A DNA stretch of 53,218 bases, taken from contig JAGGVR010000050.1 of NCBI GenBank assembly GCA_021157925.1, positions 1 to 53,218 on the forward strand. Direction: 5' to 3'. This DNA is from Staphylothermus sp. (GTDB taxonomy: Archaea; Thermoproteota; Thermoprotei_A; Sulfolobales; Desulfurococcaceae). The notes beneath the pieces are model-generated. The model did no database searches and was not told the DNA's origin. It was given only the letters and a program-made list of their open reading frames with translations. The position numbers and the translations under genes were made by a program. How positions within the stretch are numbered: the stretch's first letter is position 1; each line of letters opens with the position of its first letter. Shown here piece after piece: positions 28,190-38,522 of the stretch.

Positions 28190-29800
28190 TTATGGAGTAC
28201 CTATAGGCATTCCATCTCCGCGAATATCTGAATAACCAGCCCTAATTGTGTCTTTTAACTCGACTATTGCAGCTACTCCCAGCCTGGATGGATAGGGTTT
28301 CCTGTTGAATTTGTATTCGCCATTGTTCCTGATATTATAGCCTTCTTCATAATCTACCTTGTTCGTCCGGAGATGCCATATGAATCTAGGATATTCAAGA
28401 GCTTCTTGCGGATCCATTCCGTAATCAATTACATTAGTGAAGATCTCAGCATGTAGTAATGGACGGAAGTGTCCACCAGATAAACCTATGGCTAGTGTTC
28501 TGTCATTATCTTCTAAGATTATAGCTGATAATGTATGCAGTGTTTTCTTTCTGGGTTCTAGGCGATTTACATGGTTTTCATCCAAGCTAAACGAAGATGC
28601 TCTGCAGTTTAGAGTGATATTGAACGTTGGTTCCGTAAGATGTGAGCCGAATGGATAGAAGAGACTTTGAATACCTGCTATTAACCATCCTTCCTTATCG
28701 GCTACTGCAAAGAAGGTTGTATCACCATCTTTAACGGAATTTACCTTTTCTAAGGGGTTATCTTTTTGCATTTGTTCCTTCAAGGACTCTATGAATTCTT
28801 GACTTAATAAATAATCAATTGAAACACTCATATACCGCGGATCTGTGACATACTTATCTCTAGCAGCATAAGCTATTTTCGCTGCTTTGAGAAACAACTT
28901 TACACGCTCTATAGAATTCGGCTCAATTGATCTTAGATCATAGTCCTCAAGAAGCTTCAATAAATGTAGTGTTGTTATACCCTGCGTACTTGGAGGCATT
29001 TCATAAATCGTTCTTCCTCTGTAAGTAGTACGTATTGGTTCTCCTAATTTTGCACGATATTCTTTGAGATCATCATATTCTAATACACCACCCCTGTTTT
29101 GTACATATTCAGCTATTTTCTCCGCGATTATTCCCTCATAGAAACTTCTAGGATCGTCAGCGATGTGCTCTAGAGCTGTTGCAAGTCCTTTATACTTGAA
29201 TACCTCCCCAGGCTTAGGGATACCTTTATAGTAATATGTTTCCTTCGAACCAGGATCTTGTACAAGTTCTTCATATAGATTTTTCAACGCATACGAAAAT
29301 GAATGTGATACACCAAACCCTTTATCAGCAATACTCCGAGCATATTCTACGAGTTTGCGCCACTCAGTGCTACCCCATTTCTCCCACATAACTCTCAAGC
29401 CATCAACGAGGCCCGGAACATTGATTGATAATGGTCCATTAACAGGCATCGAAGAATAACCTTTCTTGACAACGAGTTCGCGAGTAAGCCTATATGGAGC
29501 ATAACCACTACCATCTACGAAAAATACTTTACCGTTAGGATCACGCACCAATGCAAAGAAATCCCCACCAATCCCACCTAAATGAGGCAGAGTAACAGTC
29601 AACACTAAGCTCGTAGCAACAGCAGCATCAACACCATTACCTCCCCTTACCAAAACACGAGAACCAATAAGCGAAGCCAAATAATGCTCTGAAGAAACAA
29701 CACCACTCAACGAATAAAACGGATGCTTAAAAACCATTCCATACACCAAGGAATAAAATGAAAAACAACAAATAAAAGACAATCTATCCCAAGTTACCAT
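28190..29800 (-). CDS. Gamma-glutamyltranspeptidase family protein
   Basis: GGNGVDAAVATSLVLTVTLPHLGGIGGDFFALV; DGDTTFFAVADKEGWLIAGIQSLFYPFGSH; AIGLSGG. N-terminal start uncertain. Confidence 0.88.
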   Translation of the reverse strand: MVTWDRLSFICCFSFYSLVYGMVFKHPFYSLSGVVSSEHYLASLIGSRVLVRGGNGVDAAVATSLVLTVTLPHLGGIGGDFFALVRDPNGKVFFVDGSGYAPYRLTRELVVKKGYSSMPVNGPLSINVPGLVDGLRVMWEKWGSTEWRKLVEYARSIADKGFGVSHSFSYALKNLYEELVQDPGSKETYYYKGIPKPGEVFKYKGLATALEHIADDPRSFYEGIIAEKIAEYVQNRGGVLEYDDLKEYRAKLGEPIRTTYRGRTIYEMPPSTQGITTLHLLKLLEDYDLRSIEPNSIERVKLFLKAAKIAYAARDKYVTDPRYMSVSIDYLLSQEFIESLKEQMQKDNPLEKVNSVKDGDTTFFAVADKEGWLIAGIQSLFYPFGSHLTEPTFNITLNCRASSFSLDENHVNRLEPRKKTLHTLSAIILEDNDRTLAIGLSGGHFRPLLHAEIFTNVIDYGMDPQEALEYPRFIWHLRTNKVDYEEGYNIRNNGEYKFNRKPYPSRLGVAAIVELKDTIRAGYSDIRGDGMPIGTP

Positions 29801-29882
29801 AATAGCAGAAGCAAATATGATTTAATAATGTCCTAATATAATATTTCGCATAAAAAATGGAAACTATTATTGGGTGGTATAC

Positions 29883-30218
29883 TTGAGTTATGGAAAGGGC
29901 ATCATAGTAACTTTCATATTACTCCTATTAATCGGGTGGATACCGATTATTGGACCAGTAATAGCAGGCTTCATCGGAGGATATATAGTGAAGAAGGGTG
30001 CAGGTGGCGGAGCACTTGTAGGTTTCATTGGGGGATTACTTGGAGGGATCATATGGACCATAATACTCTCACTACTAGGAACAGCTTTTCTAGGATTGAT
30101 AGGTGCACTTATAGGACTAGCTGTTGGAGGAATGATAACATTAATGGGGGTAGTGAAGGCAATAACAGCGGCAATTGGTGGGTTAATAGGCGGATTAATT
30201 GCTAGTAAAAAGGAATAA
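29883..30218 (+). CDS. Small Gly-rich membrane protein (DUF5518-like)
   Basis: IPIIGPVIAGFIGGYIVKKGAGGGALVGFIGGLLGGIIW; TTG start after a GGTGG ribosome-binding site. Confidence 0.6.
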   Translation: MSYGKGIIVTFILLLLIGWIPIIGPVIAGFIGGYIVKKGAGGGALVGFIGGLLGGIIWTIILSLLGTAFLGLIGALIGLAVGGMITLMGVVKAITAAIGGLIGGLIASKKE

Positions 30219-30494
30219 CAATACACTACTTGTCCCGAATCATAGACTAGTATTAGACTAGTATTTGTAAGGTGCAAGGCTAAACTCATGAAAAACATCA
30301 CATGCTAAGATAGAGAATAAAGCATTTGTTTCTTCAATAATAAAAATAGTTATTATGATTTCTTCACATTTGTACGATTTTTCAATTTTTCAATACAATA
30401 CTTAGTATGTTTTCTTTTAAATGTTTTAACTACATTGATTCAAAAATAGTGTTATTAGAAACCCTTATAGCATTTTTTATAATGGTGATTCACA

Positions 30495-31148
30495 TTGATT
30501 CGTTCTAAACACTTTATCGTTTTGCTAACGATTTGTTTACTCATAGTTTTAGCTATATTAATATCATCTCTGATCCTCACTAGTGAACGTGAAGGATTAA
30601 TTGATAAGGGTAAAGATAATAATTCATCATTACAAGTCTATGAAGCTAATTACTTCAAGAATATACTTAATGAAGCTAGAAAGACTTATCTAGAAGCTAT
30701 TAATAAAGGAAAGGAGAAGGGAATACTTATAACTGATTCTGATCTAGCAAAATCCCTACTATTAAATTCACGGATAATCAACAATACACATATAATAATC
30801 AATGGAAGCATATATAGGTTTATTATTCTACATGTTTATGACTCTGAGCACGGAACAAATATTCATCATAAAAGAATTGTCCTCAATAACCTTATTGTAG
30901 AACAAGAACCCAAGAATCGATCCATAACATATACTGGAGGAATACCATATATCTACAAAATACACATAAATAATCAAACCTGTAAAGCAACCTTTACAGC
31001 TATAGGATATGTCGAATCCACATACAAGATGCTCATATACATTAATCATCCTTGCCAACAAATCTACACATTACAAATAACAATCAACAAAAAAGCAAAC
31101 AATACAATGATTACCCAGAAAGTATGGTTAATACTCATAAAAGCATAA
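30495..31148 (+). CDS. Hypothetical membrane-anchored protein
   Basis: N-terminal TM (FIVLLTICLLIVLAILISSLIL), long ORF, TTG start after GGTGAT. Confidence 0.6.
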   Translation: MIRSKHFIVLLTICLLIVLAILISSLILTSEREGLIDKGKDNNSSLQVYEANYFKNILNEARKTYLEAINKGKEKGILITDSDLAKSLLLNSRIINNTHIIINGSIYRFIILHVYDSEHGTNIHHKRIVLNNLIVEQEPKNRSITYTGGIPYIYKIHINNQTCKATFTAIGYVESTYKMLIYINHPCQQIYTLQITINKKANNTMITQKVWLILIKA

Positions 31149-31550
31149 ATCAGTTCATAATAATACTTAGCTAACAACTATATACGAATAAAACCGTTAG
31201 CTACAGAATGTTACGAGAATGAAAAATAGTACTTTTCAAGATATGAGTCGATTCTATACAGTTTTCTCTTTTAAAAATACATGTATGAGTTAAGATAAAA
31301 ACCATGTTCCACAAACATACTGAGTAATAGGAGTATATAAGAGTGCTTGGTTTGAGGAAATAAGAGAGATTTTTAACTCTTCTTAGCATCGTGATATGAA
31401 ATAATTATTATGTCTTCTCTTCTTTGATAATTTGTCTTCATTTGTCTAGTTCGAAGATATTATATTAATTAATAATAAATTAGTAATATCCTCAGGTTTA
31501 CAAAGGATTTATTAAATAGTTTACCTATAGGTAGACTTGGGTGTACTATT

Positions 31551-31781
31551 ATGAGTGTTGTGAGTTTTAAAGTAAGAAGGGAAATTAAGGAAAAAATGAA
31601 GAAATACAAGGATCGGATCAAATGGGCAGAAGAACTTAGAAAGTTTGTTGAAGAAAAAATCAGAGAACTAGAAGCGGAAGAGAATATGAAGAATATCGTT
31701 AAGGAGCTTGAAAAAATACATATTAAAACCCCGAGAGGTTTTTCAAAGAAATCTGTGAGGGAAGACCGTGATAGTCGTTGA
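31551..31781 (+). CDS. VapB-like antitoxin (ribbon-helix-helix-like N-terminus)
   Basis: SVVSFKVRREIKEKMKKYKDRIKWAEELRKFVEEKIRELE; overlaps a PIN toxin gene by 14 nt. Confidence 0.8.
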   Translation: MSVVSFKVRREIKEKMKKYKDRIKWAEELRKFVEEKIRELEAEENMKNIVKELEKIHIKTPRGFSKKSVREDRDSR

Positions 31782-32166
31782 CGCTTCCGCTGTATCCGCT
31801 TTCCTGCTAAAAGAACCAGGTTGGAAAAAGCTTTCTACTTATTTAACAAACTCCGTATCAATAGATCACCTTGTTAAAGAAGTAAGTAATGCTATATGGA
31901 AGGCTTATATAAGAAAAAACATATCGAGGGATGAAGCATTAAAACTATTTAAGATCCTAGAATCCATGATAGGAATAAATATTGTTCTAGAACCCGAAAA
32001 TAAGTACATAGAAAAAGCATTCAAAATAGCATTAGAACACAATATCACTGTCTATGATGCACTATATCTAGCCTTAGCAATCAAAAAGAACCTCCCCCTA
32101 CTAACATTTGATGAAAAACAATCAAAAACCGCACAAGAACTCGGCATAAAAATAATACAATACTAA
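31768..32166 (+). CDS. PIN domain toxin (VapC family)
   Basis: IVVDASAVSAFLLKEPGW...ITVYDALYLALAIKKNLPLLTFDEKQ. Confidence 0.9.
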   Translation: MIVVDASAVSAFLLKEPGWKKLSTYLTNSVSIDHLVKEVSNAIWKAYIRKNISRDEALKLFKILESMIGINIVLEPENKYIEKAFKIALEHNITVYDALYLALAIKKNLPLLTFDEKQSKTAQELGIKIIQY

Positions 32167-32451
32167 ATAATCTAAGTCTAAGTCATTAAAATAAAATATT
32201 ATAAACAGTCTAAGCAAAACATATTCGCTATAATTCGTTGCTTTCCACCAATAATTTAATATCCTATTAATTGCCAAACTTTTACCAGAGAACACCCCAT
32301 TCATTTCCCACTCCCAAAATTTTCAATACCCTATAACAATTCTCTATCCTAACTTTTACAAGCCTGTATTGTTAAGCATCTCTTTAACAGAATATCTTAG
32401 AAAGAATGATGACAAAGTCATTCTTGGGAGTGGTTCATGTTTTGTTAGCGG

Positions 32452-33142
32452 CTAGCCTGATGTATCGGAACTCCCCGGTTCTAACCCATACATGTTTTGA
32501 AAGGGAGTTGGCGATATTTCCCCTTCTAAGGTAAACAATGTGGATAGGAGATCACTAGAAACCATGTGTTTCTGCAACATGGTGAGCTTTTTTATCAAGA
32601 TATCATAGATTTTGATATAAGATAATAGATTGTTTAACATCGGATCCAATGTAAAGGACCGAGAACTAGTTATTTTTTCCTTATGTCTGGATAGATACAT
32701 GGTGCTATGCCTATTGTTTTGTTCTCCCACAAAAATATTATTGATATACATGTTTCTCTGTACATGGATCTTCTGATACCTAAATACTTGGCTGGAAGCT
32801 CTAAATAAATATGTTCTCTTTGGAAATAATTATTCGATACATTATAGAACGGTCTGAGATCATAGATGAACATGGTTTCATTCTGTGTCTCAATTAGTAG
32901 GTATAGTGGTTTATCTACATATGTGGGATTGATGCTTATTTGGACTATGAGAATATCCTTTGAATACTCTTTTCCTTTCTTGAATGATAAATGTTGCCAA
33001 ACCATGGCTTTGGACCATGGTCAACTCTCCCGAGTAGATTCATATGGGTTATGAGTATTCTGATCGTTGACAAAGCTATTAGTAGGATAAGCAAACACAA
33101 TATAATATTGGGTAATCGGTTTTTAACAGAATCAATTGACAC
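32452..33142 (-). pseudogene. Membrane-anchored hypothetical protein, frameshifted
   Basis: ORFs 32945-33142 (N-terminal TM), 32670-33005 and 32452-32751 appear to be fragments of one protein; no long continuous frame. Confidence 0.45.
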
Positions 33143-33294
33143 TACTTACACCATGAGAAAATACGATACTAGCATTTAATTCTCGCTATAGGTATACCAG
33201 GGGTTAGCCGCATGAGACGTGAAGATGTTAGATAGTTAGCGAGAATATGGTAAAAATAACACAAATATCACCAGAAATAGTAGAAAATAATTTA

Positions 33295-34848
33295 TTATTC
33301 GAAGACTTTTGCTAAATCAGTAAATATATCTATTAGCGATTGGTAGGATTTAATAAATATTCTATACATTTTTTCATATGTCTTGACAGCATCCGGTTCT
33401 GGTCTCTTGATCTCTACTAATTCGTTTATATGCCTTATCTCTGTAAGATCTTTATAGTGCTTTGTCGCTGTTGCCGCCGCAATAGCTGCTCCTAAAGCTG
33501 TTGATTCCTCAGGGTATTTTACTAGCGCTGTTGAGGCATTGTAAATGCTTGACAAGATCACAGGCCATAATTTGCTTCTAGCGCCACCACCTATTAGAAC
33601 GATTGGCTCATTAATTCCTCTAGTGTTTTCCTTAAGTACATCAAGGATTATTTTTAAATTATATCCTATTCCCTCAAGGATTGATCTTGCAATATCATTT
33701 CTCGTATGTCTAAGGGTGAGTCCAATAATTACTCCTCTAGCATATGGATTCCACCAAGGGCTTCTTTCTCCCATTAAATATGGTAAGTATATTAAACCGT
33801 TTGATCCAGGCGACGATCGTGAAGCTTCTCGATCTATTAATTCATATGGTGACAAACCAACATATTCTGCGGAAATCCGTTCCATTAAGAAAACATTATC
33901 TTTAAACCATTTTAACGATGCCCCAGCAGTCTGCATTGTTCCTGCAGGACTATAATACCTAGGATCTATGTGAGCTAAATTGAATATCCGCATCTTTGGA
34001 TCAAAAGCTGGCTTATCTGATACAACGGCTATCCATGAGGAAGATCCTATGTAATTATATGTATCACCAGGTTCTACCGCCCTTGCTCCAAGTGTTGCAC
34101 ATGCCCCATCACCACCTCCCAATACTACAGGGATTCCATAAGGGATCATGGTTTCTCTTGAAGCTTCAAATGTTACTTCACCAACAATGTATAAAGAGGA
34201 TTTTATTGAAGGAAGTTTATTAGTATCTATGCCGAGCACATCCAGAAGATCTGTAGCCCATTCACGTTTAACAATGTCCATCATCCCGGACAACGATGCG
34301 TCAGAGTAATCTGTTTGAAACGTGTTAGTAAGCTTCATTACTATATAATCTTTTGATTGAAGAAACATATGGGTATGCTCATAAATTTGCGGCCTATTAT
34401 TCTTTAACCATAGGATCTTTGCTATAGGATATGTTGGACTAAGTCTATTTCCAGTAATTCTATAGAACTCGTTTTCAGGAATTCTATTCTTGATGTATTC
34501 TATTTCTTTTATGCTACGTTGATCCATCCATATTATTGCCTTTGATAGTGGTTCTCCTTTCTTACTTATAGGTAGACAAGCCATCATTTGTCCGCTAAAG
34601 CTAACGGCGACTATATCCTTTAGATTAATACGTGTTGTTTTTAGGAGTTTTTGTGTAGATATCTTAAAAGCTCTCCACCAATCTAGAGGATCTTGCTCAG
34701 CCCATAAAGTTTGGGGATAGATAGTTTCATAGGATTCCATGACTGAAGCAACTATGGTGCCTGAAGATATGTCGAATAATGCTGCTTTATCACCTGTTGT
34801 GCCTATATCGTGTACTAGAACATATGGGCCACTAATACTACCACCCAA
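33295..34848 (-). CDS. FGGY family carbohydrate kinase (xylulokinase-like)
   Basis: VLVHDIGTTGDKAALFD; VSFSGQMMACLP; LPYLMGERSPWWNPYARGVIIGLTLRHTR; IVLIGGGARSKLWPVILSSIYN. Confidence 0.9.
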   Translation of the reverse strand: MGGSISGPYVLVHDIGTTGDKAALFDISSGTIVASVMESYETIYPQTLWAEQDPLDWWRAFKISTQKLLKTTRINLKDIVAVSFSGQMMACLPISKKGEPLSKAIIWMDQRSIKEIEYIKNRIPENEFYRITGNRLSPTYPIAKILWLKNNRPQIYEHTHMFLQSKDYIVMKLTNTFQTDYSDASLSGMMDIVKREWATDLLDVLGIDTNKLPSIKSSLYIVGEVTFEASRETMIPYGIPVVLGGGDGACATLGARAVEPGDTYNYIGSSSWIAVVSDKPAFDPKMRIFNLAHIDPRYYSPAGTMQTAGASLKWFKDNVFLMERISAEYVGLSPYELIDREASRSSPGSNGLIYLPYLMGERSPWWNPYARGVIIGLTLRHTRNDIARSILEGIGYNLKIILDVLKENTRGINEPIVLIGGGARSKLWPVILSSIYNASTALVKYPEESTALGAAIAAATATKHYKDLTEIRHINELVEIKRPEPDAVKTYEKMYRIFIKSYQSLIDIFTDLAKVFE

Positions 34849-35494
34849 GAGGAGTTTTATCCCATATATTATCCATTTGCTTGATTATTTCTTGGGACGC
34901 GGGAGAATCTATTAGTTTTGCAAACAGACTATATTTTACTGTTACGCCATAAGCACCAAGTCTATAGGCTTCTATTACTTGTCTAGAAGTCCTAATACTT
35001 GCTGCCAGGATCTTTGTCTTGACGTTATGATTTCTATAGATCTCAATAATATCTTTAAGTGTTTCTAATCCATCATATCCAGATTCGTCCAGTCTTGTGA
35101 CGAAGGGCGCTACATAGTCTGCTCCAAGTAAAGCCAGTACTATTGCTTGTGTTACACTAGTTACTGCTGTAGCAGTTATTCTTACTCCAGTTTCTTTAAG
35201 AGCTTTCATTGCCTTAATTCCTTCACGTGATGCGGGGATCTTGACAAAGATTTTGCCCGGATCTATATCGTAAATTCTATGCGCGTTTCGAATATATTCC
35301 TCGTGGGTTCGACCTGGAACTTGGACGTGAAACTCGTTTTTAACATAAGGGGCTAATTCTTCAATAAGTTCCCTATATGGTTTCTTTAAACCATTTTTGA
35401 ATAGAAATGGATTACTTGTTATACCGTACACGAACCCACTACTCATGGCATCTTTGATCTCATTTAGTACAATTGTATCTACATATAGTTTCAT
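34838..35494 (-). CDS. Transaldolase / fructose-6-phosphate aldolase-like protein
   Basis: MKLYVDTIVLNEIKDA...GITSNPFLFKNG; KIFVKIPASREGIKAMKAL; TRLDESGYDG. Overlaps the kinase gene by 11 nt. Confidence 0.9.
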   Translation of the reverse strand: MKLYVDTIVLNEIKDAMSSGFVYGITSNPFLFKNGLKKPYRELIEELAPYVKNEFHVQVPGRTHEEYIRNAHRIYDIDPGKIFVKIPASREGIKAMKALKETGVRITATAVTSVTQAIVLALLGADYVAPFVTRLDESGYDGLETLKDIIEIYRNHNVKTKILAASIRTSRQVIEAYRLGAYGVTVKYSLFAKLIDSPASQEIIKQMDNIWDKTPLGW

Positions 35495-36131
35495 TTAATC
35501 ACCTGCCTCACCCATATATCTACTGAATCATATAAATATTTAGATTGCCAGTTGATTAAAAATTATTATAAGAAATTCCACATTAGGGTTCATAGCTGGA
35601 AATACCTTGACACAATAGTGTTACTCGAGGTATCTTGATCCTCTAGTTATGGTTGCTGTTATTGAAAACTAGTATTATTTTTCCCTGTGGAGTTAGATGC
35701 TTTTTTTATTTTCTATACCGGGCTTAATTCTCAATATAGTATCTATACTTAGGCTTTCTTACGCCTCAGCGTGAGTCACAACATAAGGATTCTCTAGATT
35801 AACGCCTTTCAAGCGAGCATGAAGGATGATCCAGTGTAATCAACGAGATCTAAATTATTGAAAGACTTAAAACCACATTCTTTGAGAATAAATGAAACCG
35901 TGAATATTTAGCTAGACACAAGGGAATCTAGCCAACTCTAGTAGATGTTATCAAGAATAATATTACTAGACAAAATGTGTATGTATAATTGGTAGTTTAT
36001 CGAGCACATATACCACAGCTTGGCGGTTCAGAATAATCGATAAACATAACAGCAAGTAATGAGGGAACACAATCGAGCTATACATTACTTATAAACACTC
36101 AAGCATTTTTACAAGTACCTATTATGTGTGT

Positions 36132-37094
36132 TCAGTAAATGATTATATTACTGTTTTTAATAAAGTTATCAACAGTTCGTCTCTCCGGAATTGCTGTTAT
36201 AGCTCCGTGTCTGGTTACAACAATTCCTGCGACAGCATTGGCAAATATTGCTGATTTCTTGATATCATTGTCTTCTAGGAAATATGATACAATAAACCCT
36301 GCTGTCCACGCATCGCCAGCTCCCGTAGTATCAATACTCTTAACTTTAAATGCTGGTACAAATACTTCTACTTCCCTAGTTCTGACGTATGCTCCTTTAG
36401 CACCGAGCCTTATAGCTACAGTGGTTATATTTTCGTATTCATCAATGAGTTTCCTCGCAATTTCTTTATAGTTTGTATTTTTATAAAATGCTTCTAGTTC
36501 ATCTAAGCTCATTGATATGAAATTAACATAGTTCAAAACTTCTTTGTGCAACATCACGGCTTCACGTGGGTCTAACCATATATCGCTCCTATAAGTTGGA
36601 TCATAGGAGATTACAACTTTGTTGCTTAGTCTCCTAATAGTTTCTAATATAGTATTCCTTATGGGAGGATATGAAAGTGCAAATCCTGTAAAATGTAGTA
36701 CCTTAGACTTCGATATTTCTCCTAAATCTATATCTGATGTCTCTAATTGCGTATCAGCTGTTTCAACCCACGGCTTTCTATAAAAGAAAAATTCTCTTTC
36801 CCCCTCCTCACTTAATGTAACAAATGCTAAAGTTGTTCTTATATTCTTTATTTTTACAAATCGATAGTCTACTCCATAATTTTTGAGAGTTTCTATGAGG
36901 AACTTGCCAAATGGATCATTTCCAACAGCGCCGATCATTCCCGATTTATGTCCAAGCTTGGAAACACCTACAGCCACATTTGCAGGTGCACCACCAAAAT
37001 GTACCTCGTATTTTTTGCCCTCAACAATATTTCCTGGTTCAACAGGAATGATATCTACTAGTATCTCACCAATTGAATATACTTCCACAGACAT
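36132..37094 (-). CDS. PfkB family sugar kinase
   Basis: GGAPANVAVGVSKLG; SIDTTGAGDAWTAGF. Confidence 0.93.
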   Translation of the reverse strand: MSVEVYSIGEILVDIIPVEPGNIVEGKKYEVHFGGAPANVAVGVSKLGHKSGMIGAVGNDPFGKFLIETLKNYGVDYRFVKIKNIRTTLAFVTLSEEGEREFFFYRKPWVETADTQLETSDIDLGEISKSKVLHFTGFALSYPPIRNTILETIRRLSNKVVISYDPTYRSDIWLDPREAVMLHKEVLNYVNFISMSLDELEAFYKNTNYKEIARKLIDEYENITTVAIRLGAKGAYVRTREVEVFVPAFKVKSIDTTGAGDAWTAGFIVSYFLEDNDIKKSAIFANAVAGIVVTRHGAITAIPERRTVDNFIKNSNIIIY

Positions 37095-37276
37095 TTAACA
37101 TAATCACCCTCAATATATAATTTTGGCTGGACAACATATAATATATCCATTAATTATACATTGAGGTATCAAGCTAAAAATTGATTAGCTTATGTTTTGT
37201 TTTTAAGTGGAAAATGGATGAAGTATTGAATTAATAGAAAAATAGAATTTAAAATTTAGAATTCTTGACTGTTGTT

Positions 37277-38395
37277 TTAACAAGGCTTTGCTTGATACGG
37301 AGGTGCCTGAATCTGTGGATTACTTGGTGTTAACTGAGTTGCTAAGTTTAGTAATTCCTGTGGATCTACGACAAGATAGTCGATAACTTCTGCTACATGT
37401 GTAGCATTGCATGGGAGTACTGGATATGTTGGTGTGTTAATTACTGCTTTTTCGGGTAATTTCATCTTACCGCTCCATAAATAATAACCAGCCCATACAC
37501 CCCAGTAGCCCATTAAGTGAGGTGTTTGCGTTACTGAGAATGATACAATACCTTCCTTAATCATATTTAACCAGTCTGATGGCTGTGCATCAAATCCACA
37601 TATGAAGACATCTTCTCCCGGCTTATAGCCGGCATCTTGCAGAGCTTTTACAATTCCCATAGCTTGTAGGTTGTTGGTAGCAAAGAATGCCGTAACTTCT
37701 TGTCCATAGCGTGCAACTATTGTTTGTGCTGTCTTATAACATGCAGAGAAGTCATCTGGATTAACTTCGACTTCCTCTAAGACAATTACATCTCCTTTCT
37801 CTATGAATGGTTGTAGTGCTTCAATAAATCCTTGGTATCTAAGATACGAAGTTGGTATTCCCGGTAATCCCTTAAATATAACTACTTTCCATGGTTTTGG
37901 AACGTTCTTGGATTCTAGATATTCTAAGAACTTTATAGCATCAATTTTTGCAGCATATACGTTGTCTGTTCCTAAGTATAGATCTCTGGCTGTCTGATCT
38001 GGTATGTCACGGTCAACTAGAATTACTTTTACCCCTGCTTCACGGAACTGTTTCAATAGATCTTGAACGGCATCGGATACGGTACCAATCACAATAGCAT
38101 CTGGTTTTGCTGAAAGAGCTGACTGCAATTGACTTATTTGTTGATCGAGTGAGGTAGCATCGAATCTCTTATATTCAATAGTAACTCCTTCTTTCTCTTG
38201 AATGTCTTTTACGGCTTTTTCAACGCCATCTACAACTAGATCCCACCATGGGTTACCAGGTGCTGGATCAAAGAAGTATAGTTTAAATGTTTTTGGTCGT
38301 AATAGCTGATAATATGCTACTACACCAACCACAATAGCTATTATTATAATGAGGGTTAAAATAATTCCTGTTGTTTTGGTTATAGCTGAGGACAT
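37277..38395 (-). CDS. Sugar ABC transporter substrate-binding protein (RbsB/XylF type)
   Basis: N-terminal TM; TFKLYFFDPAPGNPWWDLVVDGVEKAVKDIQEKEGVTIEYKRFDATSLDQQISQLQSALSAKPDAIVIG. Confidence 0.92.
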   Translation of the reverse strand: MSSAITKTTGIILTLIIIIAIVVGVVAYYQLLRPKTFKLYFFDPAPGNPWWDLVVDGVEKAVKDIQEKEGVTIEYKRFDATSLDQQISQLQSALSAKPDAIVIGTVSDAVQDLLKQFREAGVKVILVDRDIPDQTARDLYLGTDNVYAAKIDAIKFLEYLESKNVPKPWKVVIFKGLPGIPTSYLRYQGFIEALQPFIEKGDVIVLEEVEVNPDDFSACYKTAQTIVARYGQEVTAFFATNNLQAMGIVKALQDAGYKPGEDVFICGFDAQPSDWLNMIKEGIVSFSVTQTPHLMGYWGVWAGYYLWSGKMKLPEKAVINTPTYPVLPCNATHVAEVIDYLVVDPQELLNLATQLTPSNPQIQAPPYQAKPC

Positions 38396-38522
38396 GATCT
38401 CACTCCTTCATGGACGAATTTATTCTATTAGTAATAATATTCTATTACGTCATAATATAAAAATTATTTTGGAAATTCTTAAATATTAGATAACCGTGCA
38501 CCATATTTATTAGGTGTTAATT

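Noticed and set aside
29870-30205. Alternative-frame 111-aa ORF
   Set aside because: Same DNA as the Gly-rich membrane protein in another frame; composition is implausible.
32402-32425. Hairpin AAGAATGA-N8-TCATTCTT
   Set aside because: Could be a terminator, but archaeal termination relies mainly on T-runs and no convincing run follows; insufficient support.
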